A stretch of DNA of 64,000 nt from Thalassospira profundimaris WP0211 (GCF_000300275.1 NZ_AMRN01000002.1:310001-374000); one strand, 5' to 3'. Numbered from the stretch's first letter, positions 17,401 through 26,752 are shown. A program made the numbers and translations. The notes: a model not told the origin generated them from the letters alone.

Positions 17401-17748
17401 TTAGAACAGGCGCGACCCGTTTGGCACATCCTGATCCGGACGGATCAGGACAATACCCTTGTCGTCATCCCCGTCGGGAAAACCAAGACAGAGGAATTCC
17501 GACATGAAGGGGCCGACCTGCTTTTTGGGGAAATTGACCACACCCGCGACCTGACGGCCGATCAGTTTTTCGGGCGTGTAATGTTTGGTGATCTGGGCGG
17601 ATGTTTTCTTGGTCCCGATCTCGGGCCCGAAATCGACCCAGAGTTTCAGGGCAGGGCGGCGGGCCTCGGGAAATTCCTGGGCGTCGAGCACGGTGCCAAC
17701 CCGGATATCGATTTTGAGAAAATCATCAAAACTGATTTCGTCACTCAT
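17401..17748 (-). CDS. csaA: CsaA-type tRNA-binding protein
   Basis: A 115-residue protein consisting of a single EMAP/Trbp111-type tRNA-binding OB-fold. The DIRVGTV motif is near residue 14, and SAQITKHYTPEKLIGRQV and VNFPKKQVGPFMSE fit CsaA, which is 110-120 residues long. CsaA in Bacillus subtilis is reported as a dimeric chaperone linked to protein export. In proteobacteria the role is less clear. GGAGACAG lies upstream of the ATG. It is a single gene with a terminator shared with the PAS sensor. Confidence 0.88.
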   Translation of the reverse strand: MSDEISFDDFLKIDIRVGTVLDAQEFPEARRPALKLWVDFGPEIGTKKTSAQITKHYTPEKLIGRQVAGVVNFPKKQVGPFMSEFLCLGFPDGDDDKGIVLIRPDQDVPNGSRLF

Positions 17749-17879
17749 GGCTGTCTCCTTGTTATGAAGGCAGCTTAGTCAGATCATCTGGTCGTGATAA
17801 GCCCAATCCGTAAGCGAGGTATCAATTCCGGAGTTTGAGCAAAAACAAGCAGGCAAAACAGAGCAGGGCATAAGAAAAA

Positions 17880-17903
17880 TGGCAGGACCACAAAGTCCTG
17901 CCA
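17880..17903 (-). terminator. rho-independent terminator of the phasin gene
   Basis: TGGCAGGAC (17880-17888) pairs with GTCCTGCCA (17895-17903). The A-rich left flank gives a U-tract on the minus strand. Confidence 0.82.
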
Positions 17904-17938
17904 TCAAGTAGATTACGGGAATTTAACAGCCAAAGCTG

Positions 17939-18391
17939 TTACTTCGCGGCTGCGGACTTTTCGATCGCAGCTTTGAATTCGTCAAGGGATTCGGTAAAGC
18001 GAGTCTGCAGAAGAGCAAGCGCTTCTTCCTGGGACTTGGTTACCAGACCTGACAGTTCCTTGGCATTTGCAAGGGCTTCTTCGTAAGCCGTTTTTGCAGC
18101 TTCGGTCTGTTTTGCAGCCGAAGCCATCGGGTCGTCAGCAGAAGTAGCAGCGAAATCTTTGCCCTGGGTCTGAACTTTATCCAGCAGCGTTTTGAAGATC
18201 TCACTCTGGCGCTGAGCGACAGCCTGGAAACCGTCGAAGGCCACCTTGTTGGCTTTGGTGAGGGCTTCCACGTTTTTACGCTGGAAAGCCATCATTTCGT
18301 TCACGTCAACACCCGGAACTTTGAAGTCCGCAGTGTATTTGGTGAAGTCGAGATCAAAGAACGGGTTGGTTGCCTTTTTTGCGGCGGTCAT
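17939..18391 (-). CDS. phasin family protein (polyhydroxyalkanoate granule-associated)
   Basis: A 150-residue, Ala/Lys/Gln-rich, mostly helical protein. MAFQRKNVEALTKANKVAFDG and AVAQRQSEIFKTLLD are classic Phasin_2 segments. Phasins coat polyhydroxyalkanoate granules and control their size, so the cell probably stores PHA; no PHA synthase gene is in this window. ATG at 18391 (MTAAKKATNP) has GGAG upstream and is preferred to an in-frame start eight codons earlier. The upstream region has TTTTGCACTGCACAAAA near 18500, resembling TGC/GCA-type sites of the PhaR repressor, which is only suggestive. Confidence 0.9.
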   Translation of the reverse strand: MTAAKKATNPFFDLDFTKYTADFKVPGVDVNEMMAFQRKNVEALTKANKVAFDGFQAVAQRQSEIFKTLLDKVQTQGKDFAATSADDPMASAAKQTEAAKTAYEEALANAKELSGLVTKSQEEALALLQTRFTESLDEFKAAIEKSAAAK

Positions 18392-18588
18392 GGTTTGCAC
18401 TCCACTAGTTTGCAACAGATATGGAATGAGGCGCTATTGTGCGCCGCACAAATTCAACTGCAATATGCCGGAATGATCGCCTGCCGTCAAGAATTATTTT
18501 GCACTGCACAAAAACTTATAGGTTATTGTTTTGTGTCGAAAATATAACCTTGGGTGTTCATGTGAATTTCGCGTTTCAGATCAGGATA

Positions 18589-19305
18589 TTAGCTGTTGGT
18601 CGTCGATGAGGTCGCCTGATCGGACGGGGTTTCGGCCGGTGTGGCGTCCCCGTCGCGCGACGGTTTTTTGAACGAAAAATTCCGGCAGCGTTTGCCAATT
18701 TTACCACAAATTGATGATGCCCTGCCAAAACCCTTTTCAACCTGGCGGTCCCAATTGGCGGCCTTTGACAGTTCGCGATCAAGATATGCCATGGTCGGAC
18801 CGAAATCGGTACTGTCGTCATCAAGCCAGTGTTTGAAGGTTTTGGCGTAAACTGCTGTCAGGCCAGCAACCCGCATGCTGCCATGCAGCCCGGCTGTTTG
18901 AAAACCGGCGGCCTCCAGCATCCAGCGCATGGCGCCAAAATGGGTCTTGATTGCCCGCAGCCCGTCGGCCGGGCCAAGGTCACCCCCGGCATTGATGATC
19001 GATCGCAGGGCCGGGCGGTAGTCAGAGAGAATATCAAACCGCGCCATGATCACCGCGATCAGGCGGTCATGACCGGGCTCGTTGAAATCCTCAGAGTCGA
19101 TATCGGCCAAAACTTCGCGGTCAACGCGTTTGACAAAGCGACGCAGAAGGTCGCCCTTGCTGCTGCAATGGTCGTAACAGTCGGCAACCGACACGCCGGC
19201 TTCGGTGGCGATATCAATCAGGGTGACGTCATGCCAGTTCCGCTCCGCGGCCAGTTTCAGGGCCGCATCGATCAGCAGATTGGCGATATCCTTTTTGGGT
19301 GGCAT
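18589..19305 (-). CDS. TetR-family transcriptional regulator
   Basis: A 238-residue TetR/AcrR-type regulator. The N-terminal helix-turn-helix is at about residues 8-55 (DVTLIDIATEAGVSVADCYDH), followed by an all-helical ligand domain and a Ser/Thr/Pro-rich, probably disordered C-terminal tail (about 205-238). GGAGGA precedes the ATG. It follows proC by 42 bp on the same strand and is probably the last gene of a ubiK-ybjN-proC-tetR run. The ligand and targets are unknown. Confidence 0.8.
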   Translation of the reverse strand: MPPKKDIANLLIDAALKLAAERNWHDVTLIDIATEAGVSVADCYDHCSSKGDLLRRFVKRVDREVLADIDSEDFNEPGHDRLIAVIMARFDILSDYRPALRSIINAGGDLGPADGLRAIKTHFGAMRWMLEAAGFQTAGLHGSMRVAGLTAVYAKTFKHWLDDDSTDFGPTMAYLDRELSKAANWDRQVEKGFGRASSICGKIGKRCRNFSFKKPSRDGDATPAETPSDQATSSTTNS

Positions 19306-19347
19306 GACGTCCTCCTTGGGTTGGGTGTAACGGGTGTCGGTTTGGCG

Positions 19348-20163
19348 TTAGCCTGCCAGTTCCTTGGACCGGTCACGGGCGGCGGCAACCGCGCGCGTCA
19401 TCAAATCGGGCAGGCCGGTTTTCGGATCCATCAGAACATTGAGTGCGGCCGCCGTCGTGCCGCCGGGGCTTGTGACATTTTCACGAAGCGTTGCAGCAGT
19501 TTCTTCGCTGGCATCAAGCAGGAAGCCCGCACCTACCACGGTCTGGCGGGCAAGTGTCATCGCCTGATCGGCCGGAAGGCCAGCTGCAACGCCGGCCTGC
19601 GCCATGGCCTCAACCAGATGGAAGATATAGGCAGGGCCACTGCCCGACAGGCCGGTAACCGCATCCATCAGGCTTTCATCCTCGATCCAGGACACCATGC
19701 CGACGGCTTCAAGCAGGGTCTGACACATGTCGCGCTGGGCGATGCTGACATTTTCGGTCGGGCACATCACCGTCATGCCGCGCGAGACGGCGGCGGGTGT
19801 GTTGGGCATGGCGCGCACGATGCGGGCATGTTCGCCAAGGTGGCTTGTGAAGAAGTCGATGGTTTTGCCTGCGGCGACCGACAAAAAGACCGTTTCGGCG
19901 CGCACCAGCGGTTTATAGGCGTCAATCAGATCGGGCAGGACCTGTGGCTTGACGGCAAACAGCACAACCTGCGGAATGAAGTCTTCGCGGATGTGATCAA
20001 TATCGGGAACGCCATTGATGCCGTATTGCGCTTCAAGCTTTTCAGCCGTTTCGCTCTGTTCAACGATAAAGACGTTCGATGCCTGAAGCCCGCGGGCCAG
20101 CCAGCCTTCGAGCATGGCACTGCCCATCTTGCCACAGCCAACCAGCAAAAGACGCGTATTCAT
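19348..20163 (-). CDS. proC: pyrroline-5-carboxylate reductase
   Basis: A 271-residue NAD(P)H-dependent enzyme that makes L-proline from 1-pyrroline-5-carboxylate. The N-terminal Rossmann motif is GCGKMGSAMLEGWL. AVKPQ is at about residue 69, and the conserved C-terminal signature runs through GLSGSGPAYIFHLVEAM and SPGGTTAAAL. Length is typical. CGGAGCAG precedes the ATG. It lies after ybjN on the same strand, an arrangement common in alphaproteobacteria. A hairpin at 20344 may reduce read-through from ybjN. Confidence 0.96.
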   Translation of the reverse strand: MNTRLLLVGCGKMGSAMLEGWLARGLQASNVFIVEQSETAEKLEAQYGINGVPDIDHIREDFIPQVVLFAVKPQVLPDLIDAYKPLVRAETVFLSVAAGKTIDFFTSHLGEHARIVRAMPNTPAAVSRGMTVMCPTENVSIAQRDMCQTLLEAVGMVSWIEDESLMDAVTGLSGSGPAYIFHLVEAMAQAGVAAGLPADQAMTLARQTVVGAGFLLDASEETAATLRENVTSPGGTTAAALNVLMDPKTGLPDLMTRAVAAARDRSKELAG

Positions 20164-20343
20164 AAATTCTGCTCCGCTTTAACCATCGGGTTTGGTTGAT
20201 CATGCGTTGATCAACACACTTGATGCAATGCCGTAGCGATCTTCTCAAGGTGGGTCAAGTCAGTGCAGAGGGCAAGTGGGGCATTATTGGCGTGTGGTCG
20301 GGATCATAGCGAGACAGGCGCAAAAAGCAGTCCTGAAACGACA

Positions 20344-20367
20344 AAGGACGGCGATGAGGCCGTCCTT
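20344..20367 (-). terminator. hairpin between ybjN and proC
   Basis: AAGGACGGC (20344-20352) pairs with GCCGTCCTT (20359-20367). The minus-strand downstream side lacks a clear U-run, so termination may be partial. Confidence 0.5.
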
Positions 20368-20392
20368 GGTAGGTTGGATGGGCTTCGTATGA

Positions 20393-20899
20393 TCAGGCCT
20401 GACCGGCAGGTTCGAGCATCGCATGCATCAGGGCCTCGTCCGGTGTTTTGCCCTGACCCAGCACAAAGTTAAACGCCGGGAAGAAACGTTCGCATTCCGA
20501 AAGGGCGATATCGATCAGTTCTTCGAACTGTTCGACCATTGGCGGAACATCGCCGCCAAACAGCAGGGTATGGCGGAACAGCGGCATGTTTTCTTCAAGC
20601 CACAGACCGAAATGCCCGATCCAGAGTTGCTCGTTACATTTGGCAACCAGTTCGTAGATGCGTGGGCGCAGCGGTTCGGGCACGAACAGATCAAAGCAGC
20701 AGGCGATATGAAGCGCCTCGGCATCTTCACGCCAGGTGAAATAGACCAGATAGGTGCACCAGTGGGCCGGAATTTCGACCACAATCTCGTCCGAGCTGCG
20801 GCGTTCCAGATGCCACTGGTTGGTGCGGGCGATATCCTCGACCAGGATCAGCGGGTTTTCATCGCCGATGTCGCCGATATCTTCCATTTGGTCGTTCAT
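20393..20899 (-). CDS. YbjN domain-containing protein
   Basis: A 168-residue acidic cytoplasmic protein of the YbjN family. It has the fold typical of secretion-chaperone-like YbjN proteins; ELVAKCNEQLWIGHFGLWLEE is a characteristic stretch. E. coli YbjN is linked to motility and stress regulation when overproduced, but no biochemical activity is established. Here it is upstream of proC, a widely conserved alphaproteobacterial pairing of unknown meaning. The ribosome site is weak. Confidence 0.8.
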   Translation of the reverse strand: MNDQMEDIGDIGDENPLILVEDIARTNQWHLERRSSDEIVVEIPAHWCTYLVYFTWREDAEALHIACCFDLFVPEPLRPRIYELVAKCNEQLWIGHFGLWLEENMPLFRHTLLFGGDVPPMVEQFEELIDIALSECERFFPAFNFVLGQGKTPDEALMHAMLEPAGQA

Positions 20900-21146
20900 T
20901 AATACCCAGCCTGTTCAAGCATGTGCGAAAGGGCGCGCACTATATGCCGGTGAACGCTTTGTTTCAACCGCTGCTGCGCGCAGGACAGCAATGAATATTC
21001 GGATCATTGTCACCCGGCCTGTTTGCCCGGTCTGTCTGATCGACCGTCAAGCGGCCCTGCTTGTGACAGCAAATGTTGGCGCAGGCGCGTAAAACGCCCG
21101 CGTCATTTCGCATATATGGGAATTTATGTGGGGATGGTCGCCCCGA

Positions 21147-21485
21147 TCAGGCGTCTTTTTTTGCCGCCGTTTTGGGTGCGGCCTTCGGGGCAGCCTTGGC
21201 GGTGCTGCGTTTTGCAGCCGGTTTCTTGGCCGGCTCCGTGGCATCAAGACGCTTTTCAAGATCGGCAATCTTGGCTTCGAGCGCATCAATGCGTTCGGCG
21301 GCACGGACAGCAACATCGTGCACGACGTCATATTCCTCGCGGGTGACCAGATCCATATTGAGCAGGATCTTTTCAAACTGCTGGCGGATCATGGCATCTA
21401 CCTCGCCTTTGACACCGGTCATGGTGCCCAATGCGGAATTGGTAACCCGGGTCAGGTCATCGAGAATGCGGTTGTTGATCTGCAT
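21147..21485 (-). CDS. ubiK: ubiquinone biosynthesis accessory factor UbiK (YqiC/BMFP family)
   Basis: A 112-residue protein. The N-terminal half forms a membrane-fusogenic helical region (INNRILDDLTRVTNSALG). A coiled coil follows (AAERIDALEAKIADLEKRLD, about 58-78). The tail is Lys/Ala/Pro-rich and probably disordered (79-112). UbiK homologues help the ubiquinone-making Ubi complex associate with lipids. ATG at 21485 (MQINNRIL) has GGAGACC upstream and fits homologues better than the in-frame start 17 codons earlier. It is divergent from hldD. Confidence 0.85.
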   Translation of the reverse strand: MQINNRILDDLTRVTNSALGTMTGVKGEVDAMIRQQFEKILLNMDLVTREEYDVVHDVAVRAAERIDALEAKIADLEKRLDATEPAKKPAAKRSTAKAAPKAAPKTAAKKDA

Positions 21486-21695
21486 GGTGGTCTCCGGCTT
21501 TTTGAATCTGTTGTTGGGCATAATATGGCGCATCATCGGCTCAGGGCAAGCCGCACGTCATGAAGCGGACATGACGATAGCGTTATTTTGCATGGCTTTT
21601 CTTGCTCCAGATCAGGGGCGGTCTTATAAAGTGTCGACATATGTGATCAGTGGTCGCCACCTTTCGCGGAAGGAAGACCCCGTCAGGAGAATGCA

Positions 21696-22682
21696 ATGCT
21701 TATCGTCACTGGTGGTGCCGGGTTTATCGGTTCCAATATTGTTGCCGCCCTTGAAGAGCGTGGCGAAACCGACATCGTTGTCGTTGATCGCCTGCGTGAT
21801 GGCATCAAATGGAAAAACATCGCCAAGCGGAACCTGCGTGACATTGTTCATCCCGATGAACTGCCGCATTTCCTTGAAGAGCATGCCGGCAATGTCGAGG
21901 CGATTTTCCATATGGGCGCGATTTCCGCGACCACGGAAACCGATGCCGACAAGATCGTCGTCAACAACCTGAAACTGACCGCATGGCTGTGGGAATGGTG
22001 TTCGCGCCATTCATCGCGCCTGATCTATGCATCGTCGGCGGCGACGTATGGCGATGGCAAGCAGGGCTTTGATGACAGCTTTGATGACGCTGATCTGGCA
22101 AAGCTGGCACCGCTCAATGCCTATGGCTGGTCCAAGCATGCCACCGATCGCCGGTTCCGTCGCATTCTCGATCAAAACGGTTTCCGGCCCAAACAGTGGG
22201 CAGGGCTTAAGTTCTTTAACGTCTATGGGCCGAACGAGTACCATAAGGGCGGCATGCGGTCGGTGGTGTCGCAACTGTTTGACAAGCTGTCGGCGGGCGA
22301 AACCGCAACCCTGTTCAAATCCCATCATCCCGATTACGAAGATGGCGGCCAGTTGCGTGATTTCGTCTGGGTTGGCGATGTGGTCGACATCATCATGTGG
22401 CTGTATGACAACCCGCAGGTCAGCGATCTGTTCAATATTGGCACCGGCAAGGCACGCAGTTTCAAGGATCTGGCACTGGCAGTGTTTAGCGCCATGGGTA
22501 AGGAGCCCGATATCAAGTTCGTGCCGACCCCGGAATCCATCCGCGACAAGTACCAGTATTTCACCGAAGCCAATATGACCAAGCTGCGCAAGTCTGGCTA
22601 TGGCAAGGAAATGACATCGCTTGAGGAAGGGGTGCGGTCCTATGTGCAGGATTATCTTGCGACCGAGGATCCATTCCGCTGA
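21696..22682 (+). CDS. hldD: ADP-L-glycero-D-manno-heptose 6-epimerase
   Basis: A 328-residue short-chain dehydrogenase-type epimerase making the ADP-heptose used in the lipopolysaccharide inner core. The NADP-binding motif GGAGFIGSN is at residues 6-14. Catalytic residues are S113 and the Y143-x-x-x-K147 pair (AYGWSK). FFNVYGPNEYHKGGMRS is an HldD hallmark. CAGGAG precedes the ATG. It is followed 108 bp later by lgt, and the two may be co-transcribed. No other heptose gene is in the window. Confidence 0.95.
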   Translation: MLIVTGGAGFIGSNIVAALEERGETDIVVVDRLRDGIKWKNIAKRNLRDIVHPDELPHFLEEHAGNVEAIFHMGAISATTETDADKIVVNNLKLTAWLWEWCSRHSSRLIYASSAATYGDGKQGFDDSFDDADLAKLAPLNAYGWSKHATDRRFRRILDQNGFRPKQWAGLKFFNVYGPNEYHKGGMRSVVSQLFDKLSAGETATLFKSHHPDYEDGGQLRDFVWVGDVVDIIMWLYDNPQVSDLFNIGTGKARSFKDLALAVFSAMGKEPDIKFVPTPESIRDKYQYFTEANMTKLRKSGYGKEMTSLEEGVRSYVQDYLATEDPFR

Positions 22683-22790
22683 TAAGCGGCGGGCAGGGAT
22701 CAGGCGGTTTGCCATGATGCTGCCCAACTCGTTTGCGAGTTCAAACCGACCTTGCTGCTATCACCCATTTGCTGATCCGGAGTTTTCCAG

Positions 22791-23624
22791 ATGCTGAGCC
22801 TTGCCTTCCCGGCGATAGACCCGATTGCGATTTCCATCGGCCCGATTGCCATTCGCTGGTATGCGCTGGCTTATATTGCCGGTCTGCTGCTGGGCTGGAA
22901 ATATGTGGTTTATTACTGCACCAAAACGCCCAACATCATGAGCAAGCGCGATGTTGATGACTTGCTGTTCTGGGCAACACTTGGTGTGATCCTTGGCGGG
23001 CGGTTGGGCTATATCCTGTTTTACAATCTGGATTATTATCTGGATAACCCGGCCAATATTCTGAAGGTCTGGCAGGGCGGTATGGCGTTCCATGGCGGGT
23101 TCATGGGTGTGATTGTTGCCATCATTCTGTTTGCCAGAAAGCGCAATATTTCCATTCTTGCTGTGCTGGATGCCGCCGCGGTTGCGACCCCGATTGGGTT
23201 GTTCTTTGGCCGGATTGCCAATTTCATCAATGGCGAATTGTATGGCCGCACCACCGATGTGGCATGGGGCATGGTATTTCCCAATGGTGGGCCGGAGCCG
23301 CGCCATCCAAGCCAGCTTTATGAAGCAGCCCTTGAAGGTCTGATCCTGTTTGTTGTCCTGTTTATTCTGTCGCGCAATGCATTTGTGCGTCATCGCCCGG
23401 GGATCCTTGGTGGCACGTTTGTCGCCGGTTATGGCATTTCGCGGATCATTGTCGAATTCTTCCGCCAGCCTGATGCACAGCTTGGTTACCTTGCCGGGGG
23501 CATTACCATGGGACAGGTTCTGTCGATTCCGATGGTGCTGGTCGGGGTTGGCTGCATTGTCTATGCGCTGAAATCCAAACCGATTGAAACCCGCGTCCAT
23601 CCCAAAGAAGCCGAAGCCGCGTAA
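22791..23624 (+). CDS. lgt: prolipoprotein diacylglyceryl transferase
   Basis: A 277-residue inner-membrane enzyme that transfers diacylglycerol from phosphatidylglycerol to the lipobox cysteine of prolipoproteins, the first step of lipoprotein maturation. About seven membrane helices are predicted. The signature GRIANFINGELYGRTTD is at about residues 141-157, and HGGFMGV near 102 contains the conserved histidine. The following gene begins 3 bp after the stop, so lgt and midA form an operon, probably with pgeF. Confidence 0.96.
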   Translation: MLSLAFPAIDPIAISIGPIAIRWYALAYIAGLLLGWKYVVYYCTKTPNIMSKRDVDDLLFWATLGVILGGRLGYILFYNLDYYLDNPANILKVWQGGMAFHGGFMGVIVAIILFARKRNISILAVLDAAAVATPIGLFFGRIANFINGELYGRTTDVAWGMVFPNGGPEPRHPSQLYEAALEGLILFVVLFILSRNAFVRHRPGILGGTFVAGYGISRIIVEFFRQPDAQLGYLAGGITMGQVLSIPMVLVGVGCIVYALKSKPIETRVHPKEAEAA

Positions 23625-23626
23625 AC

Positions 23627-24754
23627 ATGACGTCAGAGACCGACAGCCCGCTTTTGGCCCATATCAAACGCCGGATCAATGTATCGGGCCCGATCACCAT
23701 TGCCGATTTCATGACCGAGGCACTGGCCCATCCCGAGCACGGCTATTACCGCAAGCAGGACCCGTTCGGGCGTGCCGGTGATTTCATCACCGCACCGGAA
23801 GTCAGTCAGATGTTTGGCGAACTGATCGGGCTTTGGGCGGCTGTCACCTGGCAACAGATGGGTAGCCCGCCAAAAATCGATCTGATCGAATTGGGGCCGG
23901 GGCGCGGGACATTGATGTCAGACGCGCTACGGGCTGTGCGCAATGTGCCGGGCATTGGCGATGCATTGACTGTGCGGTTTGTTGAAACCAGCCCGGTTTT
24001 GCGCACCCATCAACAAACATCGATCATGGCCTATGGCATTCCGGCCACCTGGCATGAAACGTTTGACGATATCCCAACCCGCGCCAACGTTCCGGCGATT
24101 GTGATCGGCAACGAGTTCTTTGACGCGCTGCCAATCCGGCAGTTTGAGCGCGGCGAGAAAGGCTGGGCCGAACGTTTGGTGGGGCTTGATGCCAAAACCG
24201 GCGAACTTGGTTTTGTCCGAGGTGCTGAAACGCCAATCACGGATGCGCTGATACCGGCAACCATGCGCGGGGCTGCGAAAAAAGGTGATATCTTTGAAAG
24301 CTGTGCGCCGGCGATTGCCATTGCCGATCAAATCGCCCGGCGTCTGAACGAGACGGGCGGCGGGGCACTGTTTATTGATTATGGCCATCCCGGCAGTGCA
24401 TTTGGCGATACGTTCCAGGCGTTGAAGGGCCATGAATATCACCCGGTTCTGAGCGATCCGGGCGATGCCGATCTGACCGCGCATGTTGATTTTGCCGCCA
24501 TCGGGCGGGCGATGAACGAGGCGGGGGCACGTACTGGTGCGGTTCTGACCCAAGGGACGTTTTTACGGATGCTTGGCATCGAACAGCGGGCCGAGCATTT
24601 GAAAACCAGTGCCGATGACGCCCAGAAAACCGCGATTGATCAGGCGTTGTCGCGGTTGATCGATGCCGATCAGATGGGAACGCTTTTTAAAGTTCTGATC
24701 GCGTATGGTCGCGATACCACCCCGCCGCCTTGCGTCAGTGGCGTGGCGGGCTAA
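23627..24754 (+). CDS. SAM-dependent methyltransferase of the MidA/NDUFAF7 family
   Basis: A 375-residue class I SAM methyltransferase of the DUF185 family. SAM-binding motif I is LIELGPGRGTLMSD (about residue 85). The N-terminal GPITIADFMTEALAHPEHGYY and the central VIGNEFFDALPIRQF are family hallmarks. The mitochondrial homologue NDUFAF7 methylates an arginine of complex I subunit NDUFS2. A similar role for the bacterial enzyme is plausible but not shown. It starts 3 bp after lgt, and pgeF begins 43 bp after its stop. Confidence 0.88.
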   Translation: MTSETDSPLLAHIKRRINVSGPITIADFMTEALAHPEHGYYRKQDPFGRAGDFITAPEVSQMFGELIGLWAAVTWQQMGSPPKIDLIELGPGRGTLMSDALRAVRNVPGIGDALTVRFVETSPVLRTHQQTSIMAYGIPATWHETFDDIPTRANVPAIVIGNEFFDALPIRQFERGEKGWAERLVGLDAKTGELGFVRGAETPITDALIPATMRGAAKKGDIFESCAPAIAIADQIARRLNETGGGALFIDYGHPGSAFGDTFQALKGHEYHPVLSDPGDADLTAHVDFAAIGRAMNEAGARTGAVLTQGTFLRMLGIEQRAEHLKTSADDAQKTAIDQALSRLIDADQMGTLFKVLIAYGRDTTPPPCVSGVAG

Positions 24755-24797
24755 ATTGACCGCAAGCGCAACGCCTTTGGGAACGGAGAAGGCCAGC

Positions 24798-25619
24798 ATG
24801 ACACATCCGATTACCGACGGGATTGAACGCAGCGCCAACGGGCTTACCTGGTTTGAAGCCGCAAACCTGTCGGACAAGGATGGATTGCGCCACGGGTTCC
24901 TCAGCCGCAAGGGCGGGGTTAGTGATGGTATCCATGGCGGGCTTAATGTTGGTTTCGGGTCCGATGATGACAAAGACCGCGTGGCTGAAAACCGGGCCCG
25001 TGCGGCATCCGCGTTTAACACCAGCCCTGATCGTCTGACCACGGTGTATCAGGTGCATGGTATTGATGTAGCCGTTCTGGAAAAGCCACTTTCGCGTGAT
25101 GAAGCTCCCAAGGCCGACGCGATGGTCACAGACCGCCCGAACATCATGCTGGGTATTCTGACCGCTGATTGCACGCCGGTTCTGTTTCATGATCCGGTTG
25201 CCGGTGTGATCGGGGCCTGTCATTCGGGTTGGCGCGGATCGCATGGCGGGGTATCGGCCAGCACGGTTGATGCGATGGAACGTCTTGGTGCCAAGCGTGA
25301 AAACATCCATGCCGCTGTTGGTCCGTGCATTGCGCGCAAGTCCTATGAAGTTGATGGCACGTTCCGCGATACCATCCTTGCCGGACCGGAAGGCCAGGAA
25401 GACCTGTTTGATCCGTCGTCGCGCGACGGGCATTTCATGTTTGATCTGCCGGAATATGTCCGGCGCAGGACGATTGTCACCGGGGTTGCCTCGGTCGAGT
25501 TGGTGGCGCGCGATACGTTGACCGAGGAAGATCTTTTTTACAGTTATCGCCGCACGACGCTTCGCAAGGAGCCCGATTACGGTCGGCAGCTTTCGGCGAT
25601 CATGTTGACAAAGGCGTAG
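24798..25619 (+). CDS. pgeF: peptidoglycan editing factor PgeF (YfiH/laccase-domain family)
   Basis: A 273-residue protein with the metal-binding set of the family: H87 in YQVHG, C125 in TADCTPV and H142 in ACHSGWRG. E. coli PgeF (YfiH) removes mis-incorporated L-Ser-containing precursors from peptidoglycan synthesis. The older label polyphenol oxidase or laccase refers to the same family. The start at 24798 (MTHPITDG) has GGAGAAGG upstream; the frame is open further back only as an overlap with midA. It is probably the third gene of lgt-midA-pgeF. Confidence 0.88.
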   Translation: MTHPITDGIERSANGLTWFEAANLSDKDGLRHGFLSRKGGVSDGIHGGLNVGFGSDDDKDRVAENRARAASAFNTSPDRLTTVYQVHGIDVAVLEKPLSRDEAPKADAMVTDRPNIMLGILTADCTPVLFHDPVAGVIGACHSGWRGSHGGVSASTVDAMERLGAKRENIHAAVGPCIARKSYEVDGTFRDTILAGPEGQEDLFDPSSRDGHFMFDLPEYVRRRTIVTGVASVELVARDTLTEEDLFYSYRRTTLRKEPDYGRQLSAIMLTKA

Positions 25620-25639
25620 CGGACCCCGGGGGATATGCC

Positions 25640-25708
25640 ATGCCACATCTGATAATGCTTTTTTTCTTTATGATCATCGCGACCATGGTTGGTTGCGTCA
25701 TCATGTGA
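25640..25708 (+). CDS. possible 22-residue hydrophobic peptide
   Basis: A short frame, MPHLIMLFFFMIIATMVGCVIM, sits between pgeF and the lipoprotein gene, with GGGGGA about 9 bases before its ATG. It would form a single membrane helix. No homologue is known to me. The only support is composition, ribosome site and position, so it may be chance. Confidence 0.3.
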   Translation: MPHLIMLFFFMIIATMVGCVIM

Positions 25709-25738
25709 TGGCGTAGATCCCGTTTTAGAAGTGCCCCT

Positions 25739-26752
25739 ATGAAGTCTTTCCTGCGTTCTGTTGTTTTGGTTTTTGCGCTCGGCGGTTTGCTTGCAGCCTG
25801 TGGCGATTTGCCGCGCCCGTTTGAAGGTGCCGGACGTGCCGGGGATCCGGCATTGCTTGAATTGCGCGATACCGGGACCGTTCGGGTGGAAAACACCGAA
25901 GATCTGCCCGAAGGGGCATCGGCCCATCTGGCGCGTGCGATGGCACGTGCCCTTCGGCTGCGCGATATTCCGGCCTATAGCGAATCTGATACCGGCGGTG
26001 ATTACATCCTGCGCCCCAATGTTCAGGCCAGCCTGAGCGACAATGGTGCCGACCTTGATATCACCTGGGTTTTGATGCGCCCGGACGGGCTTGCGATTGA
26101 TACCACCCGATCCACCGGCGAACTGGCCGCCGATCAATGGTTTGCCGATCAACCCACCGGGCCAGAGGAAAGCAACCTCGCCATCCCGAAAGAGCTGGTT
26201 GATAAAGTCCGCGAACTTGAAGGCAAGGCAGATGACCCGGTGGCAAAAACCTATGAAGGGCTTGTCGCGGAACCAGCCGATCAGATTGCCTTCATGATTA
26301 CCGGCGACCGGACGTCCTTGCGGGCAGCCCCGCTTATGAAAGTCGCGCTGATTGATTTTGCCGGTGCGCCGGGCGACGGTAATACCGCGCTGGCACGGTC
26401 AGCCGGGGCGTTGTTGAAGGCGCGCGGGATCACGGTTGATAACCGCGAGATGGATGAAAACAGTGTGATCCTTTCCGCCACGATTGATGTCAGTCCGGTC
26501 GAGGAAGAAACCACCACACCGCTTGACCGTGTATCTATTGAATGGATCATCATGGAAGTTGACGGCACGGAACTGGGCCAGATGAACCAGAACAATGTCG
26601 TGCCGCGCGGACAGCTTGATGAAAGATGGGGTTCGGTGGCGTCCCTTGCTGCCCAAGCAGCGGTGGAGACCCTTGAAGGTGTTCTGGGACAGATCGCAAC
26701 CAGCAAGAAGCTTCAACTGCGTCCCGATAACAGGACAGCTTTGGCGCGTTGA
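25739..26752 (+). CDS. putative lipoprotein, function unknown
   Basis: A 337-residue protein with a lipoprotein signal: a hydrophobic helix, then the lipobox LLAAC (Cys about 21). Mature residue 2 is Gly-Asp (CGD), a context that in enterobacteria favours inner-membrane retention. The body has two similar halves with repeated phrases (ITWVLMRPDG and IEWIIMEVDG), suggesting an internal duplication of a beta-rich domain. No known domain is recognised. It lies downstream of pgeF in the same direction, with a possible tiny peptide gene between. Confidence 0.75.
   Translation: MKSFLRSVVLVFALGGLLAACGDLPRPFEGAGRAGDPALLELRDTGTVRVENTEDLPEGASAHLARAMARALRLRDIPAYSESDTGGDYILRPNVQASLSDNGADLDITWVLMRPDGLAIDTTRSTGELAADQWFADQPTGPEESNLAIPKELVDKVRELEGKADDPVAKTYEGLVAEPADQIAFMITGDRTSLRAAPLMKVALIDFAGAPGDGNTALARSAGALLKARGITVDNREMDENSVILSATIDVSPVEEETTTPLDRVSIEWIIMEVDGTELGQMNQNNVVPRGQLDERWGSVASLAAQAAVETLEGVLGQIATSKKLQLRPDNRTALAR

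Noticed and set aside
18829-20199. 456-residue plus-strand open frame
   Set aside because: Antisense to proC and the TetR gene, both of which have clear motifs and ribosome sites; a long shadow frame produced by high GC.
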